NCBI GenBank assembly: GCA_013360215.1
Contig: JABWCP010000004.1
Location: 205,291-269,290, forward strand
From: a bacterium
GTDB lineage: Bacteria; CLD3; SB21
Length of the DNA: 64,000 bases
Direction of reading: 5' to 3'
Shown here: positions 18,819 through 28,188 of the stretch, piece by piece
How the letters are laid out: the number at the start of each line of letters is the position of its first letter
Numbering within the stretch: position 1 is the first letter of the stretch
Made by a program: the position numbers and the translations under genes
The notes under the pieces: generated by a model
Databases searched by the model: none
What the model was told of the DNA's origin: nothing
The model's input: the letters and a program-made list of their open reading frames with translations, nothing else

Positions 18819-21695
18819 CTAAAATTGTCCCGTGAGCGTAATTACAATTTGAGGCTGAGCATGTTTGTTGTCGTCGGTGTTCTTTTTATCAAAGGCATAT
18901 GCATAGCGATAACCGACGCTAAACTCGACGGGTAAGGTAAAAAAATGCATATTGGCATATCCTCCCGCTCCGGCAGACCGATATTTGGTTTTGACGTTGG
19001 GTCCGGAATAATCTTGCCCGATTCCGTAGTCACCAAAAACATCAGCATAAATCCGTTTGATATAAAACATGGCTAAAAAATCCGTATCGGGATACATAAG
19101 CGGAACAGTATAAGTCGCCCCCAATTTCTTAATAGCATCGTGGTAAATGTACGAATAACTGCGCGGAAAAATCATCCAGCTTGCGTATCTGTAGTTGGCT
19201 CCGGTTTTCTGTCTTTCAAATTGACCTTGCATCCATCCACTGTGGCGTTTTAGTAAACCCGGGAAAAACAGATCACCTTGGGCAAAAAATTGACTCCCGT
19301 TATAATGATCTTTAAAAGGTGATTTGCTATACGTTATCCAAATGCGCTGACCCCACTGTGGATAGACATAAGCTGCCGGTTGTGTTGCGTTATAATAGAA
19401 GCCCGAAAAAAAGATACTTCGCATAACGCCATTGTTTTGATCAAATGCGAAAGAGATTTTTTGGTCGGAAATTTTTGTATATGAAAAACCGGTTGATGCT
19501 GAAAAATAACGTTGCCATCCTTGGCTCGAAAAATTGAGTGGTAATCGCAATGCTGCGCTTAAGCTTTTTTCATTCCATCCGTACCACTTCAGTTTTTCAG
19601 TTTTTTTACCGTCTTTGATAGTAGTAACGGTATATGTAGATGAACGCGAACCGAGTCTAGCGGTAATATCCGCAATCGGATAAAAACCACCGTACGACGC
19701 GCCCACTTCACCGCCGGATGTTTTTTCATTGCGATCATAATTGTAGGATGCCGATAAACGCGTCGTGGACATGATGTTTTGGGAAAATACGGACAAGCCA
19801 TATTGTCTGGGATTCAGTGTAGGCGACCATGAATGTATGTTGATCAGATCGGATAGGGAGTTGTAGCTTTTAACGGCGAAGGTACCCGGTGTTATGCTAT
19901 CAAAACGGATGGGTCCAAGTTCTTGTTTGAGCAAGGGTTCATAATAACCGTCATTTTTACGGGACAGGATATCTATGCTTGTCCAGCGATTGGTATCCAA
20001 AAGTAAAGAACAAGCAATGTAGCCGTCTACATTATATTCATCGAATAATAATTTATTACCGCCGGAAACAAACGGATTGAAAGCGCCTAACGAGCTGTGC
20101 GTGATTTGTTTCCATGTGCGATCGTTTTTATGTATGGCAAAAATATTATCGACACCGTCAAAGTGAGCATTCAAAAGTATCCAGTCGTTCCAAATGACAG
20201 GATTAGTATAGTTCATCGTATGTTGAGGGGGCAGCACATCGGTTGTGGTGCTATTTTCGACATCCATAAGAGTAACGCCTTTCCCATCGTGCAAGGTTTG
20301 ACGTACATAAACTATATGCTTGTTATCGGAAGACCAGGACGGGTTAATAATCATATCGTTATTAGGATTGGAAAGTTTTTTTATAATGCTACCGGTTTGT
20401 GTATCAAACAATATCATTGAAGACTGATTACTGCGGCTGTGTTCCACAGCGGCAAATTTTTGACCGTCCGCTGACATCGCAACATAGGTGAGTCGTGTGT
20501 TAGTTAAAAGAGTTTGAGTTTTTCGAGTAGTGGCGTCCCAGGCGACAACACGACTGCCATTTTTAAGTCCCCATCGCAGATCCCAATCAGGGTCAACCCA
20601 AATAACTTTGTTTTGTGATGCGCTGAAATTACCAGACCATGTTGATCGCGTGATATGAGAAATTGTTCCATCCGTCGTTTTTATTTTTATACCGGGGGCT
20701 TCACCGAGATTGTAATCAAAAAAAACTAGAGAGCCGTCCGTCAAAGCTTTTGGATTGTTTGGGAACGGATTCATAAATCCATTGTCGTGGCGAACTTCGA
20801 TCGTTGTCAGGTCTGATTTGTAAGAAGGTTCCTGAGTTGACCACAAATCTTTGAGTTCTTGTGACATGTTTTCAAATGTATTCGGCGCACCGTTCCCTGT
20901 TTTGGCTTTCATAGCCCAGGAAAAAGTATAAAAAAACGGAAAATTGGAATTGCGGCGAAGAATATCAGACCACATATCGGATCCGTGGTGACGCTTGACG
21001 TACGAAGTCATATAATAGCCCATTTCGTAAGCGCCGCCGAAATAGTTTTTGTAGGAACCCATAAGCATCTGATAATAATTTTGCTGTGGACCGCGTAATA
21101 ACATAGTTCGCATCGGCATATTAAACGAAGGAAGGCGTCCGCGACCGCTTTGTGTTAGTGCCGTTTCCGTTCCTGTCGCATCACCTTCCCAATACCATGA
21201 CGGTACGCTCAAAAAACTTGCGGCCAAAGTTCCTGTTTCGCCGAATAAACCATACATCAAAGCTATGAGACCCCGATTCATTTTATCAAATTGAACGACA
21301 TGCCGAAATTCATGAACCGAAAGAAGATTATACCAATCATTGGTTCCGGTAAAAGCGGTTTGAGGAGGCGTGTTGTACCATTCGCTTCGTCGAGGTGCAA
21401 GCGTCACAAATCCGTTTGAAATAATATTTTGATTGTGAAGAATAACGGTAATTCTATGCGGCTTCTTCTTTAATGAATGGGAAACCGGTTCATATAAATA
21501 CTCAAGTGTTGTGGCTACACGTTGTGCATCTTGGGTTATTTCTTCAGGAAAAACAACGCGGAAGTGTTTCGTTTCAATTTCTTTCCATGCAATGCCGGGC
21601 GGATTTTGTTCGGTTCCCAAAGGTAAAATTTGTGCCGATAGATGCGAGCACAAAAAAAAAGCAACGACATGACAGATGAGATAACGCGTTTTCAT
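18819..21695 (-). CDS. Large secreted protein: peptidase-MA-like domain, β-propeller, outer-membrane barrel
   Basis: 958 residues. Residues 1-22 are a signal peptide ending SAQ. Residues ~30-300 contain a gluzincin-like zinc motif, HEFRH at 128-132, followed by WYWEGDA with E170, the pattern of the peptidase MA family. Residues ~310-600 look like a TolB/PD40-type β-propeller (WSGN, DPDWDLRWG, ADGQKFAAVEH, PSWSSDNKHIVYV). Residues ~620-958 are alternating aromatic/polar β-strands ending in a terminal Phe (ITLTGQF), as in outer-membrane barrels. It is probably a surface-anchored metalloprotease-like protein. Proteolytic activity is inferred from motifs only. Confidence 0.75.
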   Translation of the reverse strand: MKTRYLICHVVAFFLCSHLSAQILPLGTEQNPPGIAWKEIETKHFRVVFPEEITQDAQRVATTLEYLYEPVSHSLKKKPHRITVILHNQNIISNGFVTLAPRRSEWYNTPPQTAFTGTNDWYNLLSVHEFRHVVQFDKMNRGLIALMYGLFGETGTLAASFLSVPSWYWEGDATGTETALTQSGRGRLPSFNMPMRTMLLRGPQQNYYQMLMGSYKNYFGGAYEMGYYMTSYVKRHHGSDMWSDILRRNSNFPFFYTFSWAMKAKTGNGAPNTFENMSQELKDLWSTQEPSYKSDLTTIEVRHDNGFMNPFPNNPKALTDGSLVFFDYNLGEAPGIKIKTTDGTISHITRSTWSGNFSASQNKVIWVDPDWDLRWGLKNGSRVVAWDATTRKTQTLLTNTRLTYVAMSADGQKFAAVEHSRSNQSSMILFDTQTGSIIKKLSNPNNDMIINPSWSSDNKHIVYVRQTLHDGKGVTLMDVENSTTTDVLPPQHTMNYTNPVIWNDWILLNAHFDGVDNIFAIHKNDRTWKQITHSSLGAFNPFVSGGNKLLFDEYNVDGYIACSLLLDTNRWTSIDILSRKNDGYYEPLLKQELGPIRFDSITPGTFAVKSYNSLSDLINIHSWSPTLNPRQYGLSVFSQNIMSTTRLSASYNYDRNEKTSGGEVGASYGGFYPIADITARLGSRSSTYTVTTIKDGKKTEKLKWYGWNEKSLSAALRLPLNFSSQGWQRYFSASTGFSYTKISDQKISFAFDQNNGVMRSIFFSGFYYNATQPAAYVYPQWGQRIWITYSKSPFKDHYNGSQFFAQGDLFFPGLLKRHSGWMQGQFERQKTGANYRYASWMIFPRSYSYIYHDAIKKLGATYTVPLMYPDTDFLAMFYIKRIYADVFGDYGIGQDYSGPNVKTKYRSAGAGGYANMHFFTLPVEFSVGYRYAYAFDKKNTDDNKHAQPQIVITLTGQF

Positions 21696-21728
21696 AGTAC
21701 GAATAGATTATAATTGAAACAGGGGAGC

Positions 21729-22379
21729 TTAGGGTATAACATATAAAAGTACAGCAAAAAAATGTAAAATACTCCCGCCTAAAACAAACAAATGCCAAAC
21801 CGCATGGTGATAAATCATGCGGTGCATGACATAAAATACTACGCCCACGGTATAAGTAAGCCCTCCGGCCAGTATGAGTATCAGACCGCCCAAGGGAATA
21901 TTTTCCATCATCGGTTTTATTGCAACCAGTGCGACCCAACCCATGACGATGTATAATGTTGTCGAAAGTTTGGGAAATCTTCCTGTGTGAAACACTTTAA
22001 ACCACACACCGGCTATGGCTGCGCCCCATACAACACCAAACAGTGTCCATCCCCAAGCGCCACGAAGACTCACGAGTAAAAAAGGGGTATATGTACCGGC
22101 GATCAATAAATAAATCGCCGAGTGATCCATGATGCGAAAAATTCGTTTTACTTTGGGTTGTGGGAAACTATGATACAGTGTCGAAGCTGAATACAGAAGA
22201 ACCAATGTTGTTCCGAAAATTGCCGAAGATACGACATGCCATGCATCGCCGCGTAATGCGGAAAAAGCGACAAGCAAAGTCAAACCGGCGATACTAAGAA
22301 TGGCACCGATACCATGTGTGATAGCATGAGCTAATTCTTCACCAAAAGAATATTCAGGTTGATCGGTTATAGGTTTCAT
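21729..22379 (-). CDS. Hemolysin III / TrhA family membrane protein
   Basis: A 216-residue protein of the PAQR superfamily with seven hydrophobic helices. The conserved motifs are GEELAHAITHGIGA at the start, SASTLYHSF, MDHSAIYLLIAGTYTPF, and the C-terminal HRMIYHHAVWHLFVLGGSILHF, whose histidines line the metal site. These proteins are linked to membrane homeostasis and the hemolysin name is historical. It is six bases from the SDR gene upstream on the same strand. Confidence 0.9.
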   Translation of the reverse strand: MKPITDQPEYSFGEELAHAITHGIGAILSIAGLTLLVAFSALRGDAWHVVSSAIFGTTLVLLYSASTLYHSFPQPKVKRIFRIMDHSAIYLLIAGTYTPFLLVSLRGAWGWTLFGVVWGAAIAGVWFKVFHTGRFPKLSTTLYIVMGWVALVAIKPMMENIPLGGLILILAGGLTYTVGVVFYVMHRMIYHHAVWHLFVLGGSILHFFAVLLYVIP

Positions 22380-22385
22380 AGGCGT

Positions 22386-23117
22386 TTATAATTTTCCGGT
22401 TACACGCAAAACAGACCCTGTTAGTGCGTTAGATTTTTCAGAGACTAAAAAAGATATCACTTCGGCTATAGATTGAGGTTTTACCCACGTACTAAAATCT
22501 GCATCCGGCATAGACTGACGATTGGTCGGTGTATCTATAATGCCGGGTACGACGGCGTTGACCTGAATATTATTCCCTTTGTTCTCTTCAGCCATAGTTT
22601 CCGTCATATTGATAAGAGCGGCTTTGGCCGCGCCATAAGGTCCGGCCATCGTATTACCTCTTATACCGGCGAGCGCGCCGATGTTAATTATTTTACCACA
22701 ACGTTGAGGAATCATTACTTTGAGAGCTTCCCGCGAACATAAAAAAGCCGTTTTGAGGTTAAGATCGATCGTTGCGTCCCATGTTTTGGCTTCAACTTCA
22801 TGTAACATAGACCACGGATAAATGCCGCCGACAAGGTTGACTAAAGCCAATAACGAATTGTTATTTTGTGATACGGATTGGAATAATTGAGTGACTTCCT
22901 CCTCGCTGGTCAAGTTAGTTGAGTAAAATGTCCAAGTTTCTTTTCCGGAAACATATTTGAAAAAGTCGGTTTTTTTAAAATTTTCATTTGAAACGCCGCC
23001 CGCGCCGACGCCTACTACGTGATAACCTTCTTCAAGAAGGCATCCACTTAGCGCTTGCCCTAAGTGACCCAATGCGCCCGTAACTAGACACAATTTATTT
23101 TGATTAGCAGAATTCAT
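22386..23117 (-). CDS. Short-chain dehydrogenase/reductase
   Basis: 243 residues from ATG 23117. A longer frame to 23153 exists, but homology begins at NKLCLVTGALGHLGQA. It has the Rossmann TGALGHLG cofactor loop (TGxxxGxG variant), a catalytic YGAAKAAL (Tyr-x3-Lys) and an upstream loop KIINIGALAGIRG where the usual catalytic Ser is not obvious (IGALAG). The C-terminus SNALTGSVLRVTGKL is typical for SDRs. Substrate unknown. It probably shares a transcript with the TrhA-like gene. Confidence 0.85.
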   Translation of the reverse strand: MNSANQNKLCLVTGALGHLGQALSGCLLEEGYHVVGVGAGGVSNENFKKTDFFKYVSGKETWTFYSTNLTSEEEVTQLFQSVSQNNNSLLALVNLVGGIYPWSMLHEVEAKTWDATIDLNLKTAFLCSREALKVMIPQRCGKIINIGALAGIRGNTMAGPYGAAKAALINMTETMAEENKGNNIQVNAVVPGIIDTPTNRQSMPDADFSTWVKPQSIAEVISFLVSEKSNALTGSVLRVTGKL

Positions 23118-23263
23118 TATAGATAAACTCAATATTAAAACTGACAAATCCAATAAGTAATTTTACGAACCACCATCCCAATTAAACGACAGTACGGTAT
23201 TAAACCAATTTTAACGGCATCCGTCCAATACGTGTATTTAAAACAAAATTAAGGAGTTTATTT

Positions 23264-23881
23264 ATGAAAAAGATGATTTTCAGTTTGCTGATGATGGGGG
23301 CGATAGCTACAACCCAACATATCAATGCACAAGAGGCAAGACCGTTGCCGGATCTAGGGACCGGCGAAGAAGTTGATATTTTCTTTTTTGAAGATGGAGA
23401 AGGTTTTATGGCCGATGCACCGATGATGCTTGATATGCCCATGATGAATGTCATTATGGAAGACGAGACGGGTCTCGAAGCAGAGTTTCCACCTATGGGT
23501 ATGGGTGACGGTGCGGCCGAAAAAATAGATTTATCCAAAGATCAAAAAGATAAAATCCGAAAAATCAGAGGCGAAACAAAAAAACAAAATATCACGTTGC
23601 GCGGAAATCTTGAGCTGAAACAAATCGAGTTGCGTGAACTTTTGGACGCTGAAAATCCGTCAAAAGAACAGATTGCAGCTAAAGTAAAAGAAATAGAAAG
23701 CTTAAAAACGCAAATGAAAATGAATCATATCAATGCACGGTTGGATTGCCGCAATATTTTGACAAAAGAACAACGTGAAAAAATGGATCAAATGCGTTCC
23801 GAAAGACGCGATCGCTGGCACGAAAAGCGTGGGCACAAAGCAATGAAATTCAAACGCTTTTTCCATGGCGGTATGGAATAA
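23264..23881 (+). CDS. Spy/CpxP-like periplasmic protein
   Basis: 205 residues with signal peptide 1-23 (ending NAQ). A Met/acidic low-complexity stretch follows (~residues 30-85: DIFFFEDGEG, MMLDMPMMNVIMEDE). The rest is a highly charged helical region with two LTxxQ-like motifs, LSKDQKDKIRKI (~89) and LTKEQREKMDQM (~166), as in the Spy/CpxP chaperone and metal-stress family. AAGGAG lies 7 bases before the ATG. The Met-rich part might bind metal (inference). Confidence 0.75.
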   Translation: MKKMIFSLLMMGAIATTQHINAQEARPLPDLGTGEEVDIFFFEDGEGFMADAPMMLDMPMMNVIMEDETGLEAEFPPMGMGDGAAEKIDLSKDQKDKIRKIRGETKKQNITLRGNLELKQIELRELLDAENPSKEQIAAKVKEIESLKTQMKMNHINARLDCRNILTKEQREKMDQMRSERRDRWHEKRGHKAMKFKRFFHGGME

Positions 23882-23906
23882 AAATAACCGCCCTCTCTTC
23901 TGGTAT

Positions 23907-23940
23907 AGCGAAACCGTGAAAACGGTTTCGCTTTTTTATT
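23907..23940 (+). terminator. Intrinsic terminator between convergent genes
   Basis: An 11-bp stem AGCGAAACCGT / ACGGTTTCGCT with a GAAA loop and T run ends the Spy-like gene. Its 3' side overlaps the stop of the convergent lipoprotein gene, and the symmetric stem may serve both directions. Confidence 0.88.
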
Positions 23941-24856
23941 TGATTAGAATAGTTCCGTTTTGACCCACCGCTATACCTTTTCCGTCATTTGCTGCATAAA
24001 TATCATATAGATCGACAGAGGTTGGAACATCATGGGTATTCCATACATTACCGTTATCGGAGCTTTCTAGTATTATCGATGTGCCTGACACAAAAACTGA
24101 ACCGGAAGTTGTAACGCAATCCACACCAAAAAGATTATTGCTCGTATGGCTTGTGGAGGACGCCCATTCTGATGAACCGAAAACTTTTCGAAGCAGGACG
24201 CCGTTGTATCCGACGACTATCATATCTCCGTTTTGGGTTTTGCTAATGCCGCGCAGATGTTGGGTTGTTCCACTTGTTTCGCTTACCCAGTTGCGGCCGG
24301 CATTCGTACTGCTGCGTATTGTTCCATCAAAGCCGACTAAGACAAAATCGGAATCACTTAATGCAAAACATCCGGCCAATTCGGATGCGGTTCCGCTGGT
24401 TCGTGATAGCCAAGTGTCACCTCCGTCAGAGGAATATAAAATCACACCATTTTGACCTGATGCAATACCGGATTTTGTATTTGCAAAATGCACATGCACT
24501 AAATGTGAAGTTGTATTACTAACTTTAACGTTCCAATGTTCTCCGCCGTCGTTCGTACGTAATATTTTTCCGGATTCGCCTACGGCTACACCAAGCGAAT
24601 CATTTACAAAATAAACATCCCGCAGAAATGATGCCGTACCGCTGGTTTGCGATGACCAATCATTTCCGCCGTTGGTTGTTTTTAAAATACGACCATTTGT
24701 TCCGACAATGTACCCCGTAGTTTGGGAGGGCATGGATATACCCAGAAGCACGTCGGTAACGCCCGATTGCATCTTTCGCCATCCTTCGTTATCAGAGGCC
24801 TTGTTTGCACAACTAGCAATCAATAGCACGGTAATCGGTAAAATTAGGATACGCAT
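23936..24856 (-). CDS. Ycf48/BNR-repeat lipoprotein
   Basis: 306 residues. An N-terminal lipoprotein signal has lipobox LIAS-C16. The rest is about six repeats of a ~42-residue β-propeller blade with the pattern GxxGxILxTxDGGxxWxxxxSGT (e.g. GTNGRILKTTNGGNDWSSQ, GESGKILRTNDGGEHW), the Ycf48/HCF136 or sialidase-type Asp-box repeat. Ycf48 proteins outside photosynthetic organisms have no fixed role, so a photosystem function should not be assumed. It is anchored in the envelope. Confidence 0.85.
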   Translation of the reverse strand: MRILILPITVLLIASCANKASDNEGWRKMQSGVTDVLLGISMPSQTTGYIVGTNGRILKTTNGGNDWSSQTSGTASFLRDVYFVNDSLGVAVGESGKILRTNDGGEHWNVKVSNTTSHLVHVHFANTKSGIASGQNGVILYSSDGGDTWLSRTSGTASELAGCFALSDSDFVLVGFDGTIRSSTNAGRNWVSETSGTTQHLRGISKTQNGDMIVVGYNGVLLRKVFGSSEWASSTSHTSNNLFGVDCVTTSGSVFVSGTSIILESSDNGNVWNTHDVPTSVDLYDIYAANDGKGIAVGQNGTILIK

Positions 24857-24946
24857 AGGGTTTCCTTTGGTAAGACGAGAAAGGATTAAATTAGGATACG
24901 TACTTCACTACGGAAGGTTTCACTTAATGTATAGAGCGGAAAAAAG

Positions 24947-25822
24947 TTAGATTGACGGAGGGAAACGGGATTTTAGCGAATGCGCATACCATTTTTCACA
25001 TAACCAAAACATAACAACACTGACAAAAACACCGGCAAAGACATCTACGACGTAGTGATAAAAACAATAAACCGTAGAAAAAACCAATCCTGTCATAAAC
25101 GGTAAAAAAATCCAGAAAAGATTTCGCCGGTAGCGAAACGCATAATATAAAGTAAGTAAACCGATTGCGACATGGGAGCTGGGAAATGCAGCTCCGGGTT
25201 TTTCTGCATTGGCGTATATCCAATTCATAATTTGTACAAACCATCCGCCGTCTAAAAACCGAACTTCGCGCATCTCCAGAGGGCCGCGTACCGGTGTGAG
25301 TATGTATATAAAATAACAGACATAAAAAGTGACCGTAAAACCCAATAACAAACGAAAATAGTTGGTGTCGCGCTGCGTAAATAAAATAACGCCGAGCGCT
25401 GTCGGAACGATATAATATGAAAAATAACAAAAATGAATGATTTCGTTGAACCAAAAATTATTCAAGTGATCATAAAGCCATAAATTGGGATCTGTGCCAA
25501 ACAATCGAATATCCCACTCAATAAATGACTTATCCCAAAACCCTTGAAATACAATTTGGTTGAGCATGCCGGTTTCAATAAAAAAATGAGCATAAGTCAA
25601 GATGACATACCAATGCCTAAACATACGCAGAGCAAAGACAGGCGTATCATGAAAAAAATGAATGATTGTTGCCCCGGCTAAAATGAATAATAAATGCCAC
25701 AGAACATACGATGTCCACTGATCAAGATTAGCCCGGAAAGCAATAACCATCACGATGATTACAGCCTGATAAAAAAAATAGGCCCAATCCACCGGGTTAA
25801 TTTTATCTAAAAAGGTTTTCAT
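24947..25822 (-). CDS. PAP2-family membrane phosphatase/phosphotransferase
   Basis: 291 residues with about six transmembrane helices. The catalytic motifs are AAFPSSHVA (PSxSH) and YHYVVDVFAG (H-x3-D). The N-terminal phosphate-binding motif appears reduced to TPVRGPLEMRE. The arrangement resembles the AUR1/inositol-phosphorylceramide-synthase-like subgroup, acting on lipid phosphates. It lies 6 bp after the epimerase gene on the same strand, so an envelope-lipid or glycolipid role is plausible (inference). Confidence 0.85.
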   Translation of the reverse strand: MKTFLDKINPVDWAYFFYQAVIIVMVIAFRANLDQWTSYVLWHLLFILAGATIIHFFHDTPVFALRMFRHWYVILTYAHFFIETGMLNQIVFQGFWDKSFIEWDIRLFGTDPNLWLYDHLNNFWFNEIIHFCYFSYYIVPTALGVILFTQRDTNYFRLLLGFTVTFYVCYFIYILTPVRGPLEMREVRFLDGGWFVQIMNWIYANAEKPGAAFPSSHVAIGLLTLYYAFRYRRNLFWIFLPFMTGLVFSTVYCFYHYVVDVFAGVFVSVVMFWLCEKWYAHSLKSRFPPSI

Positions 25823-25828
25823 TTCTTG

Positions 25829-26842
25829 TTATAACCATCCATTTTTACGATACCAGTCAACCGTCATCTTGCATCCCTTTAAAAGGTCGTAATTAGGGGA
25901 GAAGCTTAAATCCCTTTTTATTTTTTCGGAATTAGTGGTCCACGCCACTTGTTTGAGTTCGATTATTTTTTGACGATTCAAAAGAGCAGGGCTTGAAGAA
26001 AATCGAGAAAAAAATTCTGCGATGTGAGCGATTCCGCTAATCAGCCACTCCGGGATGGTCAAAGGAATGGCCCATGTACCGGAGGCTTTTTGGATCGTTG
26101 AACTCAAGTCTTGCCATGAATATACATATCCGTCATCAACGAAATATGTGTGGCCGGTGCTTTGAGGCGACTCGGCAGCACGAACGATAGCTTCTACTAA
26201 ATCCAAGGCGTGAATAATCGTGAGATATTTTGTTTGAAAACCAAGTACAGGCTTGATGTGTTTATCAATCAGTTGAAAATAAAAGAAAATATCTTTTTCC
26301 CTTGGACCATACACAGCCGGTGGGCGAATAATGGTAATCGGGAGTTTATTCATGAATGATACTGCTATTTTTTCACCTGCCAGTTTACTTTTACCATAGT
26401 CCGTCAGCGGGTTTTCAGAGTCTGATTCGACGCGTGGTTTGCCGGGTGTAGAAGGGCCGGCCGCGGCTAAACTGCTGACATGGACTATTTTGCGAATTCC
26501 GGGATTATTCTGAAGACATATTTCGTAAAGATGCCGTGAAGCGTCCGCATTGACACGGTAATAATCAGTTACGGATTTTGCTTTGGTGAGACCGCCCAAA
26601 TGAAAAATAATATCTTTATCGCGTACAGCATCAATCAAAGAATTACGATCTGTGATGTCGCCGTCAATGAGCGTACAAGGCAGGTTCTTTAATAAGGAAA
26701 GATCGCTGGTTTTGCGAACAATGCAGAAAACGTCATAGTTTTTTTGTATTAGCGATTCGACCAAATGGCTTCCGATAAAACCGGTGGCACCGGTAACTAA
26801 AGCGCGAGGTTTGGTGTTAAGGTGAAGAGTGGAAGACATCAA
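25829..26842 (-). CDS. NAD-dependent epimerase/dehydratase (extended SDR)
   Basis: 337 residues. The Rossmann motif TGATGFIGSHLVESL is near residue 17. The active-site Tyr-x3-Lys appears as TDYGKSKLAGEKIA, with the upstream Ser in VHVSSLAAAGPS. It resembles the atypical extended SDRs acting on sugar nucleotides, sterols or flavonoid-like substrates. The substrate cannot be read from sequence. It is packed between the PAP2 gene and the acyltransferase-like gene, all on the minus strand with short gaps. Confidence 0.87.
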   Translation of the reverse strand: MMSSTLHLNTKPRALVTGATGFIGSHLVESLIQKNYDVFCIVRKTSDLSLLKNLPCTLIDGDITDRNSLIDAVRDKDIIFHLGGLTKAKSVTDYYRVNADASRHLYEICLQNNPGIRKIVHVSSLAAAGPSTPGKPRVESDSENPLTDYGKSKLAGEKIAVSFMNKLPITIIRPPAVYGPREKDIFFYFQLIDKHIKPVLGFQTKYLTIIHALDLVEAIVRAAESPQSTGHTYFVDDGYVYSWQDLSSTIQKASGTWAIPLTIPEWLISGIAHIAEFFSRFSSSPALLNRQKIIELKQVAWTTNSEKIKRDLSFSPNYDLLKGCKMTVDWYRKNGWL

Positions 26843-26845
26843 AAA

Positions 26846-27973
26846 TCAGGCAATCTTCTTATCGTAAATGCGGTAGCGTTTGTACACGTGCGCCCCCATA
26901 TTGATGAGCGGGCGATTCATAGGAATATTATCTTCCAGAATCCAGGACATTTCCGCCCATTTGATTTTTTTTCGGATGGCTGCTTCAAAAGAGCGATAAT
27001 AAAAAATCGTATCCATGCCCGAGTTGCGGTGTTCCGGTGTAATACCTAAGGTAATAACGCGAACGGATTGTAATTTACCGGGACGCGTATGCCATAAAAG
27101 TTTGATTAAACCGAATGGAAGAAGTTTTCCGTCACGAATCGTGATCAAAGCTTCGTTGATATTGGGAATGGTCAAACTGAAGCCTACCGGAACTCCGTTA
27201 TGTTCGGCGATAAATAAAAAATCCGGATCCAATATTTGCTTCATCTGCGTGCCAAGATGATCAAACTCGGCATCCGTCATGGGGATAAAACCCCAATTAC
27301 GTTCCCATGCCGAATTGTAAATAGCTTTGATACGTTTGACTTCGTTCTTAAAATCTTTTACGTTAATCGTTCTGATCGTAAACCCACCACGTTTTTGTAT
27401 CAGTTCCGCACCGCGTTTTAGTCGTTCCGGCGGAGTATCCGGTACATCAATTTTGTAGGCCAATAAATCTTTGGATTTTACAAAACCATAATTCTCAAAA
27501 AGCTGAATATAATATTCGGGATTGTATGTCATCATGATTTGTGCAGGTTCATTCAAACCTTCGACCAATAATCCGCAATCATCATTAGTGGATAAATTGA
27601 CAGGGCCCCGCATGGTATCACAGCCTTTTTTTTTGAGAAACTGAAATGCCTGATCAAACAATGCCGCCGCCGTTTTTTGGTCATGGATGCATTCAAATAG
27701 TCCAAAAAAACCAACTTTGTCCTCGTGAAACGTATTATGATTTTTATTTACAATGGCTGCAATACGGCCTATTTCCTCACCTTTTTCATCAAAAGCCATA
27801 TAAAAGGCGATATCAATATGGCCGAATACAGGATTTTTCCCTGGGTCAAGAAACTCCTTACGTTCAATTCGAAGTGGCGGAACCCAATTCGGATCATCGG
27901 CATAGATTTTCCATTGAAATGAAATAAATTTATCCAGTTGCTTAAAATTAAGTTCTTTGATTGTTACAGACAT
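26846..27973 (-). CDS. GNAT-like N-acyltransferase-like protein, ~375 aa
   Basis: 375 residues from ATG 27973 (a frame extending to 28003 is less likely). It begins VTIKELNFKQLDKFISFQWKIYADDPNWVPPL, and the body has a GNAT-like pattern with EIGRIAAIVNKNHN and a second half ending VYKRYRIYDKKIA. It matches a conserved bacterial family usually labelled hypothetical or N-acetyltransferase. No substrate is known. It is the first gene of the minus-strand triplet with the epimerase and PAP2 protein. Confidence 0.7.
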   Translation of the reverse strand: MSVTIKELNFKQLDKFISFQWKIYADDPNWVPPLRIERKEFLDPGKNPVFGHIDIAFYMAFDEKGEEIGRIAAIVNKNHNTFHEDKVGFFGLFECIHDQKTAAALFDQAFQFLKKKGCDTMRGPVNLSTNDDCGLLVEGLNEPAQIMMTYNPEYYIQLFENYGFVKSKDLLAYKIDVPDTPPERLKRGAELIQKRGGFTIRTINVKDFKNEVKRIKAIYNSAWERNWGFIPMTDAEFDHLGTQMKQILDPDFLFIAEHNGVPVGFSLTIPNINEALITIRDGKLLPFGLIKLLWHTRPGKLQSVRVITLGITPEHRNSGMDTIFYYRSFEAAIRKKIKWAEMSWILEDNIPMNRPLINMGAHVYKRYRIYDKKIA

Positions 27974-28188
27974 GTTGCTTTTTTCTTTTTGAAAATGATG
28001 CAAACATACATACCGGGTGTTTTACTTTCAATAAGATATTTCAACCGGAAAGTAGGTTTTGGGGAAATCGCTTCCATATGAAGTTGAACAAACTCAGAAA
28101 ACCAGTTTTTAAAAATCGCTTGCTTTTATAAACCCCTTATTTTACTTTACTTTGCTTTCAAATTTCCATGTTGTTTCGGAGCGCTTGT

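Noticed and set aside
23936..24856. Photosystem II assembly factor
   Set aside because: The Ycf48-type repeats are real, but there are no photosynthesis genes and such propellers are widespread in non-phototrophs.
28021..28054. Operator between divergent genes (TACTTTC/GAAAGTA)
   Set aside because: A 7-bp inverted repeat with 18-nt spacing in A/T-rich DNA is easily chance.
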